Assembly (NCBI GenBank): GCA_019828595.1
Contig: JAHQRK010000029.1
Span: forward strand, 186,001 to 250,000
DNA length: 64,000 nucleotides
Reading direction: 5' to 3'
Source: Aphanomyces cochlioides
Taxonomy: Eukaryota > Oomycota > Saprolegniomycetes > Saprolegniales > Verrucalvaceae
Position numbers and translations under genes: made by a program. The notes below the pieces were generated by a model. The model was not told the DNA's origin. It made no database searches and saw only the letters and a list, made by a program, of their open reading frames with translations. Positions 32,615 to 43,877 of this stretch are shown here, one piece after another (positions within the stretch are counted from its first letter, which is position 1; every line of letters begins with the position of its first letter).

Positions 32615-33702
32615 CTATTGCTCTGTCGAATTGTTCTCCTCGTCACAAGCGGTAAACTCAAGAAGCGTATCATCGATATCGCACGTCGTGTGAACTTCAT
32701 CGGCCAGTCGCTTCGAAGGATCAAATCGCCCTTGCTTTGTGTAGCCACAATGAACAAAAATTCGGGACATGTCGTATGACTTGAAAGTTTGCATGATGGT
32801 CATGACAAACAAAATCAAATCTCTCGTCTTGGATTCTCTGTAGTGTCGCTTGAAAGCTCGCTTGATCAAGCCAAATGCGTATTCGATTGGATTGAAGAAT
32901 GCACAGTAAGCTGGTAGAAAAATCGGTACTATGCCGCGACCACGCAGATAGTATACAATATCGGGGTGGCAGTGGATGCTAGCTCCATCCAAAATCCATA
33001 CTGAACCACGTCCTGGGTAAGGAATCACACTGTCAGCATGACGAGCACAACATTCAACAAACTTCGAGCGGTCAAAAGTCCCCTCGGTATCAAACACTTC
33101 CACAATGCCAGAGACGTTCAGAAAGCACAACAAGGATATACGCGGTTTGCGCTGAAACTCGCCCCGAAAGCAGAGTTTTTTACCCTTCATGGCGTATCCA
33201 CGCTTCCGAAGCATTCCACGGGAGTCGAAACTGACCTCGTCCATGAATTGGATATTCAGGTGTGACCAATCTAGTGACGCAAGTTCGTCAAAATATCGTT
33301 GGATGTCGTGCTGCTTGATGTGCATTGCGCGTCTTTCCAACACTTTTCAGGTTAGGCCATGCTTGTGGATCACATTCCAAACCGATGACAGAGAAAGTAT
33401 CGATTGAATTGACGCTCGAAGGCTACCTTCGCTTCGTCTAAGAATGACATAGGGCTCTTCTCAAAGAAATGCACCAGCCACATTCGTTGAGCCATTGAAA
33501 ACTTGCCTTCCCGCGTAGTTGACTTCCGCATGTAATCTGCCGTGTCTTCATACGTCTGAATCCACCCAGTAATAGTGGTGACGGATTTGTTGAACACCTT
33601 TGCAACATCAGTCCTTTTCATGCCGAGGTAGTAGTATGCATAGAGGGTGTGCATCACAGTGTTCCTGGATGCATGCTGTCTGCGGACGACATCCACGATC
33701 AT
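32615..33702 (-). pseudogene. IS630/Tc1-type transposase, copy 2
   Basis: The likely start is 33702 (MIVDVVRRQHASRNTVMHTL). The N-terminal helix-turn-helix (FNKSVTTITGWIQTYE) is followed by a frameshift near 33385 and an in-frame TGA at 33347-33349 where copy 1 has Trp (SVWNVIHKHGLT, stop, KVLERR). The catalytic core is intact after that: FMDEVSFD, WILDGASIH and FNPIEYAFG, with DD34E spacing. It faces partner copy 2 tail to tail. The TIRs of this copy could not be fixed. Confidence 0.85.
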
Positions 33703-34329
33703 TTCGAATTGTCTGGGAGAAATGTCTTGAAATATGTATATAATACAAAACACAAGTATAATGATATCGATCGATCCATTGGGCAAATCATAGCACAAGT
33801 CCAAATTTGGTTTGAAAGGACAATATACAAAGTGAACACTTTGATGCACATGTAGTGTATTGAGTGAATTGACTGTCAAAATAAATATTCCACACAAATT
33901 TTGAGAGTTTTCTTGTCCTGAATTCTGTCTCATTTCCAAAATGTTCCACTTCTAATGTTGGAATTCTAGAACCAATCAACCATTGAACATCTCCACACCA
34001 GTCAAATTCTGTCCTTGGCATTGATCTCTCATTTCAGAATTTGCTTTCACAAGCACGCACTTCGTCTTAAACCTTCGGGGGGCTACTACGGCCGGCAGCT
34101 ACACCATCCTACGCCTCAGTTCCACCGTGGCAAAGTTCCTATTCGGGGGGTCTCTAGAGGGGGCCAAAAAAAGACTGGGGTAATGGTTAACGGTGTTCTT
34201 GCTGTTGGAGTACAGAGGTTATCCTCTGCCTTAGTAGACTAGGCTTTAAGTTATGTGCTTTTGAACAAGTTTGAAAATGTATTCATCACAGAGTAAATCA
34301 ATTAGTATATTTATCCTTTAATACAATTT
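33703..34329. other. flank of IS630 copy 2 and hAT, no gene
   Basis: No frame with a known domain. The terminal repeats of copy 2 and of the hAT should lie here but none was clear. Confidence 0.35.
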
Positions 34330-36140
34330 TTAGTGTTCATTGTCATTTTCACCTTCATCACTGACTTCTCCCATCATGACACCAACTAAGTTTTCCTCAT
34401 TTGACATATTTGCATTCATGTACAATTGCACCAATTTTGTTACTTTTTCTGGTTCCAAACGATTTCGCCTCTACGTCATAATAAAGTCATATATACTCCA
34501 AACCCGCTCTGGCGCAACCTGTGAAGTAGGAACGCTAAACACAACCCTAGCGACTTCAAACAGAATTGGATATCCAACTTGATACCAAAATGTCATTGGC
34601 GTAGGGTATCGATCCATGAATAATTTTGCTTTTTCAGTGGGATTTTTCATGTCAGAAATAAATTCCGAAAATTCAATTTGAAAGGATTTTGAGTCGCTTG
34701 AGATACGCTTCTTGTGCACAACAAATTCCTCGAGTAAGAAAGCATTGTCGTACAGATCTTCCTCAAACATACCCTCCCCAGCTCGTATTGAGGGATCAAG
34801 AAAATAAGCAAAACCCATTGATTCAGTATGAAGCTTTGCCCATCGATCAAGTAGAAGGTGAGTTAAAGTGTCGTCATCGCGCCACAATGTTTTCAACTCC
34901 AGAAAGAGCCGATAGACATCAGAGAGATAACAACTATCGCTTTCCAATTTTGAGATAATTTTCGCAGTTGGAGCTAAAATTTTCTCAAAATTTGACAAAT
35001 TTTCCCACCATGTTTGATCCATAATGCACGTGGAAAATTGCAATTTTTTGGCTCCAGTGGAACTTGATGACTTGATTTCGGTGAAGACGTTTGTGTCAAT
35101 GAGTCTCTTCAAAACCTTGCGATTTAAAGAAACGCGAGAAATGCTTGTGTACTGTGAGTACCACCTTGTAGCTACAACATGTGCGAGCGATCGTTTGGCA
35201 TCTAGTTCGCAATCTTTAATGAGGTCGTCTTGGATTCTTTCGAAGCGTTTGGACAAGGGGTTGCGGTCCTTTACAAACGATGTAATGTCCCTTGCACACT
35301 TGGTAGTCGAACGAAATGGTTCAAGTTTGCATATATCTTTGATGAGCAAATTCACACCATGGGCTGCACACCCATTACAAATGAGTCCAGGATACTTCTT
35401 TTCCAACAATCGCCATGCCGCCTTCATTGATGATGCATTATCAGTAACAACACTGGCGACTTTATTGGCTCCAATGTTCACAATGACTTTTGACAATTCT
35501 TCAGCAATATTTTCTCCAGTTTGCGCTGTCTCGCCGGTCGATATAGCCTTAACAAAAACAGGCGTGATGCTGGACGATGGGAATATAGCAACAAAATTAA
35601 CAAGGTGGTCATTCCGCATGGTCGTCCACCCATCAGAAACAATGCTAACCAAAGATTGATTTTGTACATGGGTATCAACAGCTTCCAGCATGACTCTGTG
35701 TGCTTTGTCGAGTAAAGATCCAGCAACTGTCTTAGCTGTTGGTGGCTGGTAAGATGGTCGACATAGTCGTATGAATGTCTTAAGAGATGGGCTGCTAGCA
35801 AGTCGAAATGGTACGTCTGTTGAATAAAAAATTTGAGCGAAAGCCATGTCCAACTTTGTTTTGTCAGAGTCACTAATATGATCCACCCAGTTTGGGAGCT
35901 TTCCACTCGTTGGTCTTGCTGATAAGGATCTTTCAACAATAATTTGAGACTCGTCATAGTCAAGTCGTGCAATCGTCACTCGTTTTCGTTTGGTATCGAG
36001 GTTTAAATTTGGGGGTGCCAAAGAGCAATTACTCAAATGTGAGGCCCAGCGTGCAGTCGTATTCGGAAGCGTGTGATCGCAGTATCGACATTGTACGACA
36101 CGGCTCTTGCCCTTTCAGTCTTAACAACGTGTTGATCCAT
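34330..36140 (-). pseudogene. hAT transposase (DUF659 type with BED finger), broken
   Basis: Read leftward: a BED-type finger (VQCRYCDHTL then WASHLSNCSL), reached through a one-base deletion near 36117 that separates it from the start block. Then VSIVSDGWTTMRNDHLVNFV (catalytic Asp region), SVVTDNASSMKAAWRLLEKK, CNGCAAHGVNLLIKDICKL, VVATRWYSQYTS and the C-terminal dimerisation block PTSQVAPERVWSIYDFIMT. A TAG at 34471-34473 follows, yet the same frame goes on as RRNRLEPEKVTKLVQLYM to a TAA at 34330, so the TAG is a nonsense mutation. Otherwise the 1.6-kb core frame is open. Confidence 0.85.
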
Positions 36141-36485
36141 CGGTCCATTTAAATTCTTAGCTTTTGAGAACTCCTTTTAATCTTTAAATAGACGACCTTT
36201 CACTTGAGGACTCCAGCTTTCCAAACAACTGTAATGTAATGTAGTGTGAAATTTTACACTACAAAGCACGATGTAACGTGCGTACTGTAAATACAATACG
36301 TCGTGTGTATCGGGCGAACGCTAGTTAATACCCAGTGCACCAAAAATGACTTTCTTCTCAAACACGGAGTTTTGAAACTCCGTCCTGACTTTGACACTGA
36401 ATAAAACTCAGTTTCAGTGTCAAAACTCAGTGACCAGTGGAGATGCTCTTAGATCACTTTATCTGTTGTCATCAAGAAGTAAATA
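36141..36485. other. short hairpins, no gene
   Basis: Inverted pairs: GTAGTGTG/ACACTAC near 36240, CGGAGTTT/AAACTCCG at 36365-36382 and TTTGACACTGAA/TTCAGTGTCAAA at 36390-36424. The right edge CCAGTGGAGATGCTCTTA (about 36435-36451) resembles the terminus of the fold-back at 20972. Probably a decayed MITE. Confidence 0.45.
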
Positions 36486-36932
36486 GGGGGAATCAAAGTT
36501 AAATGCTTTATGCCTTTCAAAGTGCTTTATTTTTCTTTATTTTTTAAAATAATTTTGCTTTAAAATATCATAAAGCGCTTTATACGCCCGATTGGCTAGA
36601 TTTCGCCAACACTTAAGAGAGCTGACCATTACAACAAGAGCCATGCGAGCTTGAAAAAAACCACTCAAGCGAATAGGTCGTCTCGTCGACGTATAACCAC
36701 AGGGTCGTTCTCGACTTCCAGAGCGCAAGAAAGCAAAGTCCAGTGATTGTACTATAGTTTCCTTCTCCGACACACGAGGCATTGCGTGCACGACTGCAAC
36801 CGACCAAATTTGTTACACAGGTCAACTTTGATTCCCTCTTCGAAAAGCTGCTTTAAGAAGGATGAAATTTTTTAAAAATTTTGCTTTAAGATTTCGCTTA
36901 AAGCGGACCAGTTTCTTAACTTTGATTCCCCC
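36486..36932. mobile_element. MITE with Harbinger-like termini, 447 bp
   Basis: The ends are a 17-bp inverted pair GGGGGAATCAAAGTTAA flanked by TA (36484-36485, 36933-36934). The termini differ from those of the Harbinger at 47618 (GGGGGTTTCAAAGTTAA) at only two positions, so this is probably a non-autonomous relative. The interior is AT-rich and has no transposase. Confidence 0.75.
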
Positions 36933-37087
36933 TAATAGTAGTATTTGATATTGAGATCTATTGACAAAATGTGAAAAAAGTCCATCACTCTTTTGCCATT
37001 TGGTGATAACTTCCATCAGAATACCTATCACTCAGAGTGCTTGTTTCAACCTAGCTGTAATTTTTTTAGAACATTTTGATAAATTAC

Positions 37088-37118
37088 ACACCTCTTGACA
37101 TTAAATGTCAAGAGGTGT
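37088..37118. repeat. 31-bp palindrome
   Basis: Arms ACACCTCTTGACAT and ATGTCAAGAGGTGT with a 3-nt centre. It directly abuts the left end of the next element (5 bp away). Confidence 0.8.
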
Positions 37119-37259
37119 ATAATAGTGGTTGTCAGACGCGCAATAAAGCTGAATTTTTAGAAAGGACAAAAGTTTTTTATTGGATGAAATGTTTCTGAAT
37201 TTAGATGGATATCCAAACCACTCAAGCACTCAGATACACATCTAAATTCAGAAGCTGCC

Positions 37260-37622
37260 ATGGCGATGTCAAGCGGGAAGAAGAAGAGATATCGATGGGA
37301 CAACGATGGTGTCAACGGCGGGCCAACTTCACTCCAGGTGTTGTTGGAGTGGCTGACTGTCGAGGGGACCTATCTTAAAGGGCGTGGTGGCGATCGAAGT
37401 GGACTGACAAAGGAAGCTCTATGTGGACAAATTATTGGCAGGCTTGTCGATGTTGGTATAGCACATCGCAAGCCTGCCGACATTAGGGACAAAATTCAGA
37501 ACCTGGAAATGCAGTATCGTACTGCAGTAGACTGGCTTGCTGCAACTGGTCAAGGTATTGAAGATGGGTCTTCAATTCAATGCTGGCTTCGAATACTTCC
37601 ATACTCGATTGTCGTGGGCTGA
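37260..37622 (+). pseudogene. SANT/Myb-like Harbinger partner, truncated
   Basis: The 120-codon frame starts MAMSSGKKKRYRWDNDGVNG and carries a trihelix-like pattern: SLQVLLEWLTVEG, LTKEALCGQIIGRLVDVGI, RKPADIRDKIQNLEMQYRTA and VDWLAATGQGIEDG. The intact partner at 47786-48829 has the same order (LVSWITACD, TAEIATMMLRHGV, AIKAKIASLNSKFQKAEDW). The part after the first exon is missing. Confidence 0.65.
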
Positions 37623-37728
37623 TCCTGGCCATCTAGCGTTTATATAACCTATCAAACAAGTGTCATCGCAAATAAACACAGCGTTTATAGAGTACGACGC
37701 TTTTCTCTAGTAGTAATCCTCGCCACAC

Positions 37729-38386
37729 ATGGTTGGTTTTGTCTCGAACGGGAACAAAGTACCATCTATAAAACCAATACAGTTTGGAAATCCAGACTCA
37801 GCTTGTATTCGCGACGCAATTTCTTTTCGTTCACCAGTACTGGGTCATAATATTGTCTCATTTTTCAATTGCAACACCATAGTGACAACTTTGTTGACAA
37901 TTGCATCAACAGTGCCTGATCCCACAGAGAAAAAGCTTGCCAACTTTATACAAGACCCACCAGTCCCCATGGTTCCAATGTATCTGAGAAAGACCAGCAG
38001 ATGAAGTTCAAGTTCGTGTTGAAATGTCAATGAAACACAATGAGCAGAGTGGGCACGTATCAACTCAGCAAGAGAGAAAAAGAAGGCTCGATCGATGCGG
38101 AAATGCGATAAAATTCAGCAGAGGACATGCCAAAAATATAGTATTGCAAGTTGGATGGTGCTCGGACATGCTTTTGTCTTGGGGCTATGTATCGAGTTGA
38201 TTCAATAAGCGAATAAAGTTCCATACATTCATCAATTTCTTCGTCGAGATCGGAGTCCTCTTTGTCGAAATCATCATCCAAAAGACAACCTTCAACGAGC
38301 TTGGTGGCTTCTTTCATCAAGATGGACCGTTGAGACTCCTTCGGCATCGCTGCACCCCGTTCTTCGTTGCACAAGCCAAAGTTCAA
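37729..38386 (-). pseudogene. Harbinger transposase fragments
   Basis: From 38386 leftward: an acidic N-terminal block (DDDFDKEDSDLDEEIDE), then LQYYIFGMSSAEFYRISASI and, in the next frame, HLLVFLRYIGTMGTGGSCIK and FFSVGSGTVDAIVNKVV. Near 37790-37730 it reads PNCIGFIDGTLFPFETKPT, the first catalytic Asp, and stops at a GEDYY block. The remaining two thirds of the core are missing. Confidence 0.7.
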
Positions 38387-38690
38387 CTGACGATTTATCT
38401 GAATGGGTCGTCAGACGTGAAGTGCTGTGATTGGTTACAATTTAGATTCCGAAAATTCAGCTAAATTCTGGTCTGACAACCACTAATTTATCAAAATGCA
38501 AAATACAAAATTTCTCAACTTGAGTATTTCTCTTTTTGACTATCGAAAGCAGTATTTTTTTTTCAATTTTCGACTATTTTTTAGGCAAATATTTCAATTT
38601 TAATCAGTTCATTGTCTCATCCAAAAAATTATACTAGTATAGAAAAATGTAGTGAGAGTGGGCAAACCATTTACGAATTTGCCGCGCAGC

Positions 38691-39932
38691 ATGAAGTCTT
38701 CTGCCGCGAAAACCTTTGCCGTCGACGAATCAGTCCTTGTCAAGCACGGAATTGAAATCTACGATGCGAAGATTCTGCGCATTGATGAAGACAGTGAGAT
38801 TATTGCGCTTTGCGTCGGATTTGACCTTACAGTTCGTGTCTTGTAGGCGATACCCCACACTACTTCGTGCACTACCAAGGATGGAGTAAGAAATGGGACG
38901 AGTGGGTGAGTGCAGATCGTGTCTTGGATACGAGCGACGCGTCTCGGCAAATGCAGAAAGAAGCCAAAGATGCGGCGAAAATCGGCAAAGACACGGTAAA
39001 AGACGTCGTGGATATGACAGATCATCTAATCTGTAGCATGTAGAGCAAACGAAAGATATCAACAAACGGTATGATTTATCACTCGATTGACTCTGAGGAA
39101 TATAAGCGACTGATGCTCATTGGATTTTGCGTAGGCGTCGTCAGTCGCAAGAAGACCAAAATTGCAAATCCGTTTGATGATTCAGTCGTGTCAAAAGACG
39201 ATGCGCGCGATTTGGAAGAGGTTGGACACCGCCTTTGTTTTGATAGCGCTGATGACTATGATGCGCGTAGGTTGTTCAGGAAATTCAAATTCAAATTCCG
39301 ATTCCCATGACACTCAAGAAGATATTGATTGACGATTGGAAAAACATCACGCAGCTTGAACAATGGATTGATTTGCCTCGCACACCTTCTGTAAAAACGG
39401 TACTTTTTCTGGCTCTGCTCCTTGTTTTAATTGACCACTTCTACAGATGATTGCTGATTTCCTTGCTGCTACTGAACCTACAGACGATGTAGGCTACATC
39501 CTCATTCCGATTCACTTATGTCTTACCATCTCCCATTTTAGACTTTGCGACCAATCTTTGACGGCCTCCAATTGTACTTCGACAAAGCCTTGCCTCTCCT
39601 TTTGCTCTATCGACAAGAACGGGCCCAATACAATCAGCTTGGGTCTGACATCGTACCATCTTCAGTTTACGGTGCCGAGCACTTACTACGTTTGTTTGGT
39701 ATGTCCCTCGCGTGTGAAAAACCATCTTTGTGACGTGAAATTAGTTCGATTGCCATTGCTGATGAGTCAAATGGATCTTGATTTGCCATACGCCGATCAA
39801 GTGCGCATTCAAGGTGCGATGAACCAATTCCTCAAGTTTGTCCAAAAACAACGTCAGACGTATTTTGTACCGCAGTATATTGGTGCGTTCTTTCCTCCAG
39901 TCCTTCAAGTAATGACGGATTGCTGTTTTTAG
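38691..39932 (+). CDS. MRG15/EAF3-like chromodomain protein, eight exons
   Basis: Exons: 38691-38793, 38847-38995, 39044-39068, 39135-39220, 39271-39399, 39447-39488, 39542-39698 and 39745-39932. All introns are GT-AG, 46-66 nt, and phases agree, giving 292 residues. An N-terminal chromo-barrel is visible (VLVKHGIEIYDAKILRIDED then HYFVHYQGWSKKWDEWVSAD). The C-terminal MRG domain reads PMTLKKILIDDWKNITQLEQ, FDGLQLYFDKALPLLLLY, VYGAEHLLRLFV and QGAMNQFLKFVQKQ. MRG15/EAF3 proteins read methylated H3K36 and anchor NuA4 acetyltransferase and Rpd3S-type deacetylase complexes. Exon 3 is only 25 nt. The last few residues could change if another 3' exon exists. Confidence 0.88.
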
Positions 39933-40218
39933 CGTCTGCTAAGTTTACATGGCAGCAAAACCAACCCGAACAGGAAAAGCACCAAGCGACAACAGCGCCA
40001 TAAGTGGATCATCTATGATGGATCCCCAGTTTTGTACTTCAGAGTTTATTCTTCGATTAAATGACACACTTCTATGCTGAGGCCATTGCTGTACAGCCGC
40101 CAGCAAATTCGACGAGCCGAACATATCGTTCACGGGAAATGCACAAAGACCTTGATTTCAGAGATTTTATGACCTTCATATGCATTGATTCGTTCTTAAG
40201 CAGTTAGATCTCTAGTGC
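39933..40218. other. convergent 3' region between MRG and p24 genes
   Basis: No separate gene supported. A short plus frame after the MRG stop (RLLSLHGSKTNPNRKS and on) could be a further MRG exon if the TAG at 39930 lies in an intron, but the needed intron would be only 24 nt. Confidence 0.4.
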
Positions 40219-40765
40219 CTAAAACGAATAGCCTGCACCAATCAATCGGCGGACGTAGACGATTTGACCGATCGCCAATGCAATGAGGACAACATTGGTC
40301 ACAATCGAGGTAAACACAAGGCGGGATTGCACAGCTTCCGCCGCTATAAAAGACTAAGTCATCCACAATTCTCGTAAAACTTACTGTTGCGACTGTGGCG
40401 CTCGTTGTGGATAATCGAGATGAGTTCTCCCTTGAGGTCCCACACAGCATATCGGAATTGCGCAATCTCACGCATGACATTGAGCCCCATGTCTTCAAAC
40501 GTAATGGTTGGGAAGTGCGACATAAATTTCTGGTCGTTGCCTGACAAACGAGCGTAGCCTTCCGACTCCAGTTGGATAGAATACGTCAGCGTTGGGTATT
40601 CATTTGCTTGCAATGCAGCTACAACGCCAATAAGCTCACTCCGTTGGTACGATTGAGTTTTGTACCTGTGGCGTCGTCTGTGATGTCGAAGAAGAGCGTT
40701 CCTCCCGTCGTGCCGCCAATACCGTGGATGACGTTGTCTCGGAATTGACTTAGATGGTCAGCCAT
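40219..40765 (-). CDS. p24/TMED-like C-terminal part with membrane anchor, three exons
   Basis: Exons 40666-40765, 40385-40606 and 40219-40334 with introns of 59 and 50 nt; from the ATG at 40765 this gives 145 residues. The C-terminal exon holds a single membrane helix (LVFTSIVTNVVLIALAIGQI) followed by YVRRL and an aromatic tail (GYSF). The preceding helix ends NERHSRNTVQSR, like the luminal coiled coil just before the anchor in p24 cargo receptors. No signal peptide lies at this start. A phase-compatible join to the upstream p24 exons (41041) would need a 265-nt intron, so the two blocks may be one gene or two neighbours. Confidence 0.6.
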
Positions 40766-41040
40766 GGCAGTCCAGCTAAGGAAAACATGAACATACACAG
40801 AAACAGACGATAAACGAACGTTGATGGGTGTTTGAGCCCGCCCGCCACTGGGGAAAGCGTCGCTGGCAATTCATCATGTGAAGAGCCATATTCAACCGAA
40901 AAACTCATCATAATCCTGACGAACATTGAGCTTTGAGCCAGCACCATGATACTGACCGAGTATTGTCGTGAATGATACTCTTCGATACACCCGAGAACAC
41001 AAATTGGACCAAACCCATTGTTTGAACAGTGCCATCCTAC

Positions 41041-41696
41041 CAACAAGCAAGCCTGTCAGGAAATCCCTCTCGTATTTTTCGTACGCTGTCGGTGCTGAGG
41101 CGCAATTCAGTGTACTTGGTTTCATCAGGCTTATCTCTTTGAATCGTCGCGACCGACGCTGGGTAGCGCTAGCCATCAGGACAATTAGAAACTGACGCGG
41201 CAAGGTAATAGTACAGTCAAAGTACGTGTGCCAATGCTGGCAAAGTCAAATGCGTACAGGATACTCAAACGACGGGTAGAAGATGCTGAAAAGCCATGTT
41301 ATAGCAATTCATAAGTCGTTTGTCGGTACCTGTTTTGTTGAAGCAAAGCGAATAAAGGCCAGATTCACGCACAGAAATGTCAGAGTGGTTGTGCTTGACG
41401 TTTTGCCACGAACGCACTTCACGTCCCGACGGCGAAACCAGACGGACGTCCAAGCTGTCGTAGACTTCAGGCTCAAGGATTTCAAAGTGGAGAAAGATGT
41501 CGCTATGGACAGATCGCGAGATGACATCTTCGACGTAGCAGTCCTAGTCAGAGAAAACGAAGAGAATTCCGACAATAGGATGAAATCAGCATACTTCTTG
41601 ATCATCTTGGAGATCAAAGACAAAGTAGGAGCTTCCCGTCGCAGAGGAAACCATCCATGAGAGCCAAATGGCCGCAAGTCCGACCAAAGTTTGCAT
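41041..41696 (-). CDS. p24/TMED family protein, signal peptide and GOLD domain
   Basis: Exons 41595-41696, 41330-41543, 41226-41285 and 41041-41158 (last acceptor chosen for phase); introns of 51, 44 and 67 nt. The start MQTLVGLAAIWLSWMVSSAT is a clear signal peptide. A GOLD domain follows: YFVFDLQDDQ, DCYVEDV with the first conserved Cys, IFLHFEILEPEVYDS, DVRLVSPSGREV, and ESGLYSLCFNKT with the second Cys. p24 proteins are type I membrane cargo receptors cycling between ER and Golgi in COPI and COPII vesicles. The gene converges on the MRG gene. Confidence 0.75.
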
Positions 41697-42290
41697 CGCA
41701 ACGACACGTGTGTGGCAAAATGGATTTTGTAGTTGGTTTTCGGATATCTGGATAAGATGTGTCACTTGACTACATGAATGTCGAGTGACCAATGTTAAGT
41801 TCCGGATACTTGAGATGGGTGCCTTTGGATGTTGTGGGTCCAAAACATGGAAAGCACGATTATCCGTATCAATCCCTTAACAACAGTCAACCTCTTATAA
41901 AAAATACTATCAATCATAAGGTTTAACAGGCAATGGCATTCGAAAACAGACAAACGTCTCCAATTCGTACAGGGCTATTATTAATTATGACGGTATATGG
42001 ATACACAAGGGTCGCTGCACACACTGCATACAACTAAAAATTATAGAAACGTACAGGTTACTGGTTTTATGTGTGTACGAATTGGAGAGGTTTGTACTGT
42101 GTATCAGCTTAGATGTTGATGATTGGGTTGAAAATTGGTGGCAGAGTCCTAATTACTGCATTACTTTAGAATATTTGTCAATTTACCGATGTCGGGTTGT
42201 GAATCCTTCGAAAATAGATGTTTCAATAATCCAAAAAAGTATTGTCAAATCGGTTCCAAACTGGAGTCCTCAGTCGAATGGAATAGACTA
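41697..42290. repeat. spacer with imperfect inverted repeat at 41948-42101
   Basis: Left CAG.ACAAACGTCTCCAATTC and right complement CAGTACAAACCTCTCCAATTC form an inverted pair about 154 bp apart end to end, without a TA flank on the right. It resembles the MITE at 5019 (CCTCTCCAATT shared) and may be its relative. No gene is seen in the rest. Confidence 0.5.
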
Positions 42291-42745
42291 CCGTATTTCC
42301 TGTAAGGTTGTCACCACTATTTTTTCCCATTGAGTTGTCACCACTGATATAATTGTTTAAATGATTCATACAAATTTATAGTATACATTTATAATACAAT
42401 CTGATGAAATTTTTCGGAGTTCCCCTTGAGTTGTCACCAGTCAGATCTTATTGGAAGAAATGCAATGGCTCAATTAGATACCAGGGCCATAAATTTGTCG
42501 TGTTCATGCGTTGCAGTCGGCAAACCTGGACCCAAATGAGCGTTGCAGGTTTTCATTCTCCCAAACTGGAGTCAGCCACTCGTAAAGTCGACATACGACT
42601 GCGAAGTGTTCATGATAATAATATGATTGGTAAATAAGTCTAATTTTTACCCAATCAAATGTACCTCGTTTTGATATCTGATTTCCTTTGGACTTGTCAC
42701 CATTTTCGAAAATCATTTGTGGTGACAACCTTACGGGAAATACGG
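42291..42745. mobile_element. MITE, 455 bp, 27-bp TIR, TA target duplication
   Basis: The ends begin CCGTATTTCCTGTAAGGTTG (left) and CCGTATTTCCCGTAAGGTTG (right complement) and continue TCACCAC; one mismatch in 27. TA lies on both sides. The motif TTGTCACCA recurs several times inside in both orientations, which may be transposase-binding repeats. No coding capacity. Confidence 0.85.
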
Positions 42746-42861
42746 TAGACCAAGAAATTCGAGAACCTCTTAGCCAATCAAATCATAGTATTTTAGTTGC
42801 TGACCAGCCAATCAAAGCGTAAGAATCTACAGAACGAACAAGCCGCATTGTCAATTGGACC

Positions 42862-43868
42862 ATGGAGCACGCGCCCTCACCGCCGACACACCGTTACCAC
42901 ACTCGTTCTTCGCAGTCGCCTCCCCACGCCGACCACGAGAAAGCACGTCAAGATGCCCCGGGAGTTCAACATCTGTACCGAATGCGAGCAGATGTCGTCG
43001 TGAAGGAGACGGTATACGGTCGCGACCACAATGGAAAACGACTGCAACCCCAGGTGTTTGAGGGGGGGGGTCGTGGGAAGCTCTCAAAGCCACGATCTCT
43101 GAGTTCGCACGACCGCACATCAAGTCATTGGCCAGTCACGTGTCCGACCCGAGAGAGTGGAGGGTTTCAACCGACCAACCATGTGTTGAAGACTTTGACA
43201 CCTTCATCACTATCAAGTTGGGCCGGAATCATTTCAAGCCGAGCAGCAGCATTCATGCCCAGCAGTATCTGTCTGGCCACGTCAACAGCACATTCATAGT
43301 GGCCGTTTTCAAGTGGGGGAATCAAATAAACTCCGCGGCCGACCTCCAAGAGTTCAACCAGCAATGTGTTGTTCCACAAGTGCAAGATCGAGCTGGCGCC
43401 GCCGCAGAGGTGTTGCACCAGCAAACCGTTCAGTCACTCAAGGCAAAATGGAGCGAATTCTACAAGGCTTACGAATCAACTTGGCGAATGTGGGCTTCGT
43501 TCATACTCAAGAAGCCGACATGTGAGCACGAATCTCTTGTTGGGCGCCATCCACCTGCAACAATGATTCACTTGTTCGAATCAGTCGCAAATGGTGCGCA
43601 AGCAAGAAACGAACACCTCCAACAGAGCATGTCGCTCGCGCACGATGTTGTTGACGCATGCTTAGAAGACCTACACGTGTTTCACCGCGAGTGTACAAGT
43701 TTGGGGATAAGAATTCAGTCTTGCATCGCGGTGATGACCACTAATAAGACCATGATTGCCAGCTTCAACAGACAAGTTCAAACGCAGAATCCAGGTGAAG
43801 GACTGGTCGATCTGCTTGATGTAATGCCCAACTTAAACGACACCGAGCATGAAGAACCTACTCCTTAG
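42862..43868 (+). pseudogene. transposon partner protein of unknown function, copy 3
   Basis: It starts MEHAPSPPTHRYHTRSSQS and runs through RADVVVKETVYGRDHNGKR to a run of nine G at 43062-43070, where the frame shifts. The second frame carries the rest: SWEALKATISEFARPHIKS, FIVAVFKWGNQIN, WRMWASFILKKP, HPPATMIHLFESV, QQSMSLAHDVVDACLEDL and the tail NDTEHEEPTP. Its stop lies 9 bp from the convergent transposase. A homopolymer indel (real or sequencing) is the only fault seen. Confidence 0.8.
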
Positions 43869-43877
43869 TTTTTGCAC

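Larger units (their letters stand above)
37124..38484. mobile_element. Harbinger deletion derivative, 1361 bp
   Basis: The termini begin AGTGGTTGTCAGAC on both strands, and further in both share AGCTGAATTTT. AAT flanks each end (37121-37123, 38485-38487), a 3-bp duplication as PIF/Harbinger elements make. Inside are the first part of a SANT/Myb-like partner gene (plus) and pieces of a transposase (minus); most of both genes is gone. Confidence 0.75.
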
